Assembly (NCBI GenBank): GCA_018389105.1
Contig: JACATO010000319.1
Span: 186,001-250,000 of the forward strand
Reading direction: 5' to 3'
Source: Nautilus pompilius
Taxonomy: Eukaryota; Mollusca; Cephalopoda; Nautilida; Nautilidae
Length of the DNA: 64,000 nucleotides
The position numbers were made by a program, and so were the translations under genes. The notes beneath the pieces are model-generated. The model was not told where the DNA came from, did not search any database, and saw only the letters and a list, made by a program, of their open reading frames with translations. Positions within the stretch are counted from its first letter, which is position 1; the number at the start of each line of letters is the position of its first letter. Of the stretch, positions 57,509-64,000 are shown piece by piece.

Positions 57509-60500
57509 ATGAGAAGGTCATCATCTACCAATGACTGCAGAATCTCACTTATACCCACAAGAGTGGCCAGACCTTCTATTCGAACACCACTGAGGTCCAC
57601 ATTTGATATTTTCCCTACAAGCAGGACATTTTCTGCTGGAGGTCGTAGTACCTCTTTGGCAAGAATCGGTTCTGTTGCTGCACCTAAAAGGTGGGTAATA
57701 CCTGTCTGTCTGGCTAAACAAAAAAAAAAAAAGAAATGCATGCAAAGGAGATAACCTACTACCTACCTGTTTACAAAACAAAAATTGTCTCCAATTTAAA
57801 TAAATGGAGAAAGGCAGGCTATTAATAATTTTTTTCTTTTTTTGCTAACCTAAACCCAAGAGAATTTCAACTTCATAAAGCTGTACAATAGCTGGTCACT
57901 TTATTAGTAGGGCCTATCCCTAATAACAGGTTGAGCCACCTTTTGCCTGAATAATAGCCATAACAGAACATTGTCAATAATTCACCAGGTACTGGAAAGT
58001 TTCCTGAGGGATACTTCACCATTTATTCAATTCATTATTGTAAGTAATGTATGGAGTGAAGTAGGCAAGGGATTGTTATGGTGAATGCATCTTTCAAATG
58101 CTCAATTTCATTAAGATCCAGGAATTGTGCTGACCATGGAAAATGTCTGAAATGCTTGTCTGGCACAGTGAATGAGAACATTATTATCTTAAAAGTTGCT
58201 GTCCCTATCAGGATGCAGAGGTATCTGCTTTCTAAAGGACCAAGAGTCCAGGGTATGCCAGCAAAACGTGTTCCAAACCATAACTCCTCCAGAGGCATGG
58301 AGAGACCACACAAGGGGCTGAGGGATTAGTGAAGCTTTCTCTCTAAATCTCTCATCTTCCATCTATGCAAAAAAGGATAAAACATGATTTGTCAGACCGC
58401 ATCACTTTTCACCAGTCCAATGCTTGCACTTCTTATGCCACAAGGCATCTATCTTTTCATTTTGTTAACTGTGATCAGTGGTTCTACCGACAGTCTTTGC
58501 AAGGTACAGCTGAAAATGGGTGTGGATTGCTCTGCATTGAACGTCTCTGTTTGATGATGGTTGCGCTTTACCATCCAAAGTAACTGCCCCCTTTTTTTTC
58601 TCTGTTTTGCCACCGCTGGTAAACTCAAATGACTGCTGTCCCGGAATAGCAGCCTACCAACAAAACTGTCTTGGCCACTGTGCCACCTGTTAGATGAACA
58701 GTCACTATCGCACCTTTTAAATGCTGTGGTGTTTTTTCTTTTCCAATATCTGTTAGACTGATTGCAAATGTGCTTGTCCAAGTAATGTGTGATGATGCAG
58801 GGTCCTGTCACATGAAGTCAACCTAATTTGCATCTTTAACTCAGGTTGGGCCAAAGTCTGAAAGGGTATCTAGGTCTTAATAAAGTGGCCAGCCAGTGTG
58901 TATTGTGTACTATGGGAAGAAATCCAGAATTTTAGGTCATTTCCTGTTCCTTAATGGCCTATGCCAGCCAGCTACTGCATGGCTTTGTCTTTGTCAAACA
59001 GGTCATTTGGAAGAATGTAGAATGCAATTGTTTTAACTATGACTGATTCTTACTGTGCTGATCTATTACTTTTCTTTTTTTTATTACTGTGATTATGTAG
59101 AGGGAGTCATGGCTTTGACAGAAGTGGTCGGAGTGATGTTTTCAAGGATCCCAGACCAGTTGGTGATCGCTTGTTCACTCAGAAGAACATTAAAACACTT
59201 ATGGAGGTACATTGCTCTTTGTTGTTGTTGCTGTTTTGTAGCCTTATTTATGTAGTTTTTACAAATTAATATGAGAAAAATAACAATAGCAGTGGTTTAC
59301 TTAAAGAATGTTTCGGTGATCTTCTGTGCGTATTTGTATCCTGTAACTTAACTATCGGGTTTGTGTCCGTCTCTTTTCCAAAGATTGATTTCCTCACAGG
59401 CGATGCTGTTTATTTAGCCTGGTCTCAACGAACCTTTGTTCAGTGGAGGAATTTTGACTAAAGGCGGGTTTTTAGTCATCGAAAGTTATCCATTAGTAAT
59501 GGAAATTTATTTCTGTATATAAACCTTGTAATGACAGCACCTACCATTTATCAGCTTGTGAGCAGCATCCATCAGGTCCCTTCTCTCCTTTCTCCTCCCC
59601 ATCCCCAAGGTCTTAGAAAAATGAAATCACAGTTAACTAATTGGTAATTATGTCCCCCTAGTATTAAGGTTGTCCACATGCTCAAAACTCCTGTCAGGTT
59701 CTTTTAAATATGCACAATCTAAATTTCTGTAGATTTAAGATGTTTTTAATTGTTAAGCTCGCTCCATACACTTAAGGGCCTTGAAACATCTGAGTGAATT
59801 TTTGCTGAGCTATTTTCTCTTAAAGATCAGTGCCACTTTTAACGCAAGGAGTCCAGTCTGCACATTTTTATGGGCAGTCGAAATGGACTTTCATCCTGCT
59901 GCCTTTTGTCTGCCCCGTTCTTTCTTGATAATGGACTGGCCACATCCAAGACATGGTTTTTGTTGGTTTGGGAGGGGGGGGTCTGAAATGAAGAAGTCAT
60001 GAACAAATTCTTCCCTTTTTTTTGTAAAACTTTTCAGTTTCTGGGCTCAAATGGATATCCTTACGTTATTTCTTCCAAGATTCTGCAATCGCCACCGCTT
60101 AAGGAATTTCTGAAGATATTTGAGGTAAGTTGTTGTTGCGTGGGGGTGAGAATTCAGAGGAAGAGAATTAACTTTCATTGACTCAAGTGTTATCCACCTC
60201 TTTCTTATCCTCGCCATCTTGCACTTCCATGAAGACCTTTTTTGATGATTTCCCCCCTCCCATCCCACAATTTGTTTGTGATTTTATTAGAAGCATTGGA
60301 GATCTAAAAAAAATTTGAGAATAATAACCTAGTAAGGAACTGTTTCTGATCTTAAATTGGAGGCAGCATAGTTAACCTCTGAGTGTTTTGGGTTTGTTTG
60401 TTGTTTTAATTCCTGAAATGCTCTACCTGAGCCAAATGCTGATAACTGAGATACTTGGAAAGAACTGTTGCTCTGAGCATTTTAAAAGCACTTTGAATAA

Positions 60501-63500
60501 TACATAAAAAGAATAATTTGCATGTATTCTTGATGATGGTGAATTTCGTCAGGTGTCAGTAAATGAAAGGGAGAAAAAAATGTGATAATATTAAAAATGG
60601 AATAGGGTTAGGTAGCTTTAATTTTTGCTCTGTATCATTTTTGTCTATCTGCCTTTTTTTTTTTTTTTTCAGTTTTTGTTTCAACATTTTGAACCTAAAT
60701 ATAAAGTTGACAAAAAGTATGAAGAGGAAATACCCAAGATTCTTCGTCACATGGGGTACCCCTTTATGCTTTCCAAAAGTTCGATGTTTGCCGTGGGAAG
60801 CCCCCACACCTGGCCATCTGTCTTGGCGGCTCTGGTGTGGCTTGTGGACATAATCAAAGTAAGTGGCGGCTGGAAGTAGAAATTTGATTTGTTGGTTTCT
60901 CAAACAGTGTAATTGCCAAATGTTTACTGCATGTTTTCTTTTTTTGCTGTAATAAGTTAAATAAGTGTCGTTTTCCTTTGTGGCCGGTTTGCTGAAGATC
61001 TTCCTTTGATGGCAGAAGTACTGCACTCTCACTCGGGGAGGTTAGGGGGAGGGGGCAGAAGAAAGTAGCCCCTACTAGAAATCTTTATTTGTAGGTGTGG
61101 AGGGAAAGCATGCCAGGAAGTTATACCAAACCAAGCCGGTTTTGGCCAGGATTTCAGTGGGAACCATTGCTGTCCTGCATTCATCCAAACGGGAGTAAGT
61201 TAGACATACTCTTTTGACGACGCCATTGTAAGTAATAACAGAAGGAAAGGAAAGAAAGGAAAATTCCATTTTTAACATTCGTATTTGGCGACTGAAATAA
61301 AGTGACTTGTACACCGACGTGGACTGTAACAGTAAACTAAAAAGGAACTCCTGTGGGGAAGCACCACTGTAGCTGGTGTGTTTATGTTATAGCTGCGAGC
61401 TGAAAGCTGTCAAATACCAGATTTTCTAAACCAGCCCTTATGCACCATAGATGTGAATGACTCGCTATTGGCAATAAGTTTGATAACAGCCAATGTACTG
61501 GCTGCCTAACACTGCACATAGCACAGCTACAACTGATTTTTTTCTTCTTTTTTTAAAATAGTCTAGTCCTGCTGACAGTAGAATGATGTCAATCATCTTC
61601 CAGCTGGACTTTGATGGAGCTGGAGATGAACAGGCAAGTTCGTTTTAGTTAATAAATTTTTTTCTGCACTTCTCCCCCCCCCACCTCTTTCTCCTACCCA
61701 ACAAAAAATTTCCTTTCTAGATTTACTGCTGACTACACTGTCAGCTAAACATATCTGCCATCATTCTTTGTTTTCTTGTGGCCGACCACCCAAAATCAAT
61801 TCACGAAAATTCTTCTAAAGATGTAGCTGCAAGCATCGTTTTGGCCCGTGTGATGGAGAGATCTTGGTGATGTGTTCAGTGTTGCTTTACCACACTTCTG
61901 CATCTCACCCTTACACTGATATCGAACAATAAGTGGTACGGAGCAGTAATTTTTTAAAAGTTTTAAACCCTTATGTTGAAGTTTAGTTAGTTTTTGCTTT
62001 TCTTTCTTCTCCAGCTGGTGTTTCAGTATCTTGTGGACACCTATGAAAGCTATCTTGCTGGCCAGGACACCTTTGAAACACATGATGAACACCTGTCTAA
62101 GGTATTCAGTAAGTATGTGTTGGCATGACCAAGTACTTATTTAGCCCCACACTTCCTAACATGGTCAGGATTGATGAAGGCCACTCCAAAGAATAGCCGT
62201 GGAATGAAGATGATCACCAGGGTAAATGGCTGAACAAGAATTGCTTTAAGTTTCCAAAATGTTGACCATGGCAGCGCTAGTAGGCGGCGCGTTGGTTAGT
62301 TTGCACTAAGACAACCCTGCTTTGTCCTCGTACCTTTTGCCTTATCATACCATCGGTGTGTGGAGGTGGGGACAACATTTATACTTAGAAGCTGAACTCT
62401 GCTTAACACCATAAGTGCAACATTTTGTGTGAATCACTTGACTGTTACTGAGGAGAGAGAGAGCTTGTACGAATAGGTTCTCAAAGGACCTTTTAATGAG
62501 GTTGAAATCAACAGCAAGAAATGTAGTCATATAATGAAACCAAGATAGAATCACAAAAAAAAAAAAAAGTCAGATGAAAAGGAGATATTTACAAGTCCCT
62601 GACATTGCTAGTTTGTGCATGAAATGAATGCGTAAGTTCAGTTAGTTTTTCCTGGCTGTCTGTAGATTTGTAATAAAGCCTTCCGAGTTGGGTCAGTTGT
62701 GCTGAAGTGTAGAACTAAAAGATCTGGCTGAAACTGGTATTTTCGCTGCCATCAAAAGCATGGCTCGCTGTCTCACGTGGTTTATGCTCTTCACAGAACA
62801 TTTCACAGATTTGCCAACATTTGTGAATGTGCCAAATAAAGTTGGAAACTTAAGGTTAAAAAAAGAAGAAGAAATATTCTGGAAAATGTGCCCTCCCCCC
62901 GCCCAATTTGATAAATAGTTTTGATATGATTATCTCAACATATTTTATTTCATTTAGTCGGGTGGACCTTTTCATTGTTGTTTTCAAGCACTGAAGCCAA
63001 TGATATTTAACCAGTGAATACAGGCTTGCAGCTGTTATTGGACACTTGCTGGTGAAACATCTCGTATATCATACGATCAGTAGGCACTTGTTGTATATTA
63101 ACATGACTGCTGGACAAAACATGCATGAGAAGATGTCACATTAAGTTACCGCTGGGACTTAGTCATGCAAGACTTTCCATTGGTGAATCTGCAGTTATGA
63201 CCGCCATCACATGTTTATATGCACACCTTGAAAGAGCAAACATTTTTTAATAATGTGATTGAAGTTTTACAATCAAGAATTTAAATGGAATTTACATAGT
63301 TTTGAATACGTGAGAGATGGCACAGTGGTCCAGTGGTAGACTGCTGGCCCAGCACGGCTGAAGGTCTTGAGACCAGATTGGTTTAATCCCATACCTCCCT
63401 GCTTTTCCTAGTGGTTGTAAGTGGTGGGACCCCTTATGGTGCAGACTTGACAACTGCAGCTCTGCACTTCAGACATCAGTGCAAGACGCAATAATAAAAC

Positions 63501-63630
63501 TTGTAAAAAACCTTAATACTTCTGTTCTTTTCCAGAAAATAAATACTACGGATCTTCTGGTGAAGTAAGCAAGTTGGAATCAGAAAACATTAAACTTACA
63601 GAGGAACTTAAACTGTATGAGGAAGAGTCT
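57509..63630 (+). CDS. NDC80: Kinetochore protein NDC80/HEC1, 5' part (first 274 codons)
   Basis: Coding exons in the window: 57509-57690, 59101-59206, 60038-60124, 60673-60858, 61562-61633, 62015-62108 and 63536-63630. They join in frame for 822 nt; the gene continues to the right. The N-terminal tail (residues 1-64) is basic and Ser/Thr-rich (MRRSSSTND, RPSIRTPLRS), with several R-x-S/T Aurora B-type sites. The calponin-homology domain follows: FKDPRPVGDRLFTQKNIKTL, FLGSNGYPYVISSKILQSPP, LKEFLKIFEFLFQHFEPKYK, MGYPFMLSKSSMFAVGSPHT and WPSVLAALVWLVDIIK. All track human NDC80 block by block. KLESENIKLTEELKLYEEES opens the long coiled coil. NDC80 with NUF2 binds microtubules at the outer kinetochore. 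The exon 6 donor is GC (caggcaagt). Start: the first ATG after the acceptor at 57492. Confidence 0.95.
57891..58893 (-). mobile_element. Tc1-like DNA transposon, decayed, about 1.0 kb
   Basis: The left end GCTGGTCACTTTATTAG and right end CTTAATAAAGTGGCCAGC are inverted repeats (GCTGG(T/C)CACTTTATTA). Inside, the minus strand at about 58080-58150 encodes HFPWSAQFLDLNEIEHLKDA, a decayed form of the Tc1 motif W-PAQSPDLNPIEHLWD that holds the third catalytic residue. Further minus-strand text (WHSGQDSFVGRLLFRDSSHL) belongs to the same ORF. Stops and frameshifts abound. It lies in an NDC80 intron, antisense to the gene. Confidence 0.7.
59207..63535 (+). other. NDC80 introns 3-7
   Basis: Introns run 59207-60037, 60125-60672, 60859-61561, 61634-62014 (GC donor) and 62109-63535. 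They are AT-rich with pyrimidine-rich acceptors. The last contains a tRNA-derived SINE near its 3' end. Nothing else was recognised. Confidence 0.75.
63312..63505 (+). mobile_element. tRNA-derived SINE
   Basis: The head has Pol III box-like motifs at tRNA spacing: TGGTCCAGTGG (A box, about 63326) and GGTTTAATCCC (B box, about 63380). It is followed by an unrelated body of about 100 bases (ACCCCTTATGGTGCAGAC, AGCTCTGCACTTCAGACATC) and an AT-rich tail (AATAATAAAAC). It ends about 30 bases before NDC80 exon 8. The head is too diverged and lacks the structure for a functional tRNA gene. Confidence 0.65.
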
Positions 63631-64000
63631 GTGAGTTGGTTTCCTTGTTTAGTTTTCTTTTTTTTGTAACTTTGTTTTCATTAACTTTGTCACTGAAGTT
63701 AGAAAACAGGGTGATAAAACTAGATTTGGAGATTTTAAGCTTAATGTGTAAGAGTTGAAGACTCAGAGTTAATGAGAAATGTTTTAGCATTATAAAGTTA
63801 AGATGATTTCAAAGTGAACTGTTTTCTAAGAAAATTTAAATGCTCTTTTTTTTTTTTTACCTAGAAATTAAAGAATGTTTCTATATTTTATTTGACTAGA
63901 TGATGTAGAAAAAATGTCAATTTTAATTTTTAAATGCATGTACAAAACCAGATTTTGCCTTCACACGCTTATTTCAAACCTACAATTAGTTTTATATCGA
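63631..64000 (+). other. NDC80 intron 8 (partial)
   Basis: This follows the gtgagt donor at 63631. It is AT-rich with no exon recognised to the window end. Confidence 0.7.

Noticed and set aside
63312-63395. tRNA gene
   Set aside because: A and B boxes are present but the arms do not pair into a cloverleaf and a SINE body follows.

Overview
This is a window of animal nuclear DNA, almost certainly from an invertebrate bilaterian. The genes are intron-rich with GT-AG splice sites, introns run from about 0.1 to 10 kb, most of the DNA is AT-rich with two GC-rich promoter islands (about 2.2-5.4 kb and 54.5-55.8 kb), and microsatellites and decayed DNA transposons are abundant. Protein details, such as the ELET-type C-terminus of the RBBP4 homologue, fit a protostome and perhaps a lophotrochozoan, but the species cannot be fixed from sequence alone.

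There are four recognisable protein genes. (1) The first coding exon of a REPS1/REPS2-like EH-domain gene lies on the minus strand (2695-2844); the left 2.7 kb is its first intron. (2) A complete RBBP4/RBBP7 (Caf1-55/p55) gene of 15 coding exons lies on the plus strand (3723-27220) and encodes 427 aa. (3) A complete TAB2/TAB3-like gene lies on the minus strand (coding 45771-32634, 6 coding exons, 591 aa), with non-coding leader exons proposed at about 46.4 kb and 55.3 kb. (4) The 5' part of an NDC80/HEC1 kinetochore gene lies on the plus strand (57509-63630, first 274 codons) and runs off the right edge.

REPS and RBBP4 are head-to-head across about 0.9 kb of GC-rich promoter. RBBP4 and TAB converge tail-to-tail over a 5.4 kb gene-free interval. 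TAB and NDC80 are again head-to-head across a GC-rich promoter. Both divergent promoters carry NRF1-like palindromes and YY1-like sites. The RBBP4 side adds an E2F-type site and the NDC80 side a CDE/CHR-like element, as expected for cell-cycle genes.

The introns hold DNA transposons: a hAT-type MITE, a pogo/Tigger-like element with TA target duplication and subterminal iterons, a full-length but dead mariner, a hAT (DUF4371-type) transposase relic, a Tc1-like element, a possible second Tigger relic, and a tRNA-derived SINE. A 16-copy CT-rich minisatellite with an invariant 13-base core lies between the TAB/NDC80 promoter and the first NDC80 coding exon. I see no operon-like or defence-like gene cluster. 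The most interesting signals are the conserved REPS-RBBP4 head-to-head pair, the promoter motif grammar, a proposed uORF overlapping the TAB start codon, and the structured termini of the pogo-like element.
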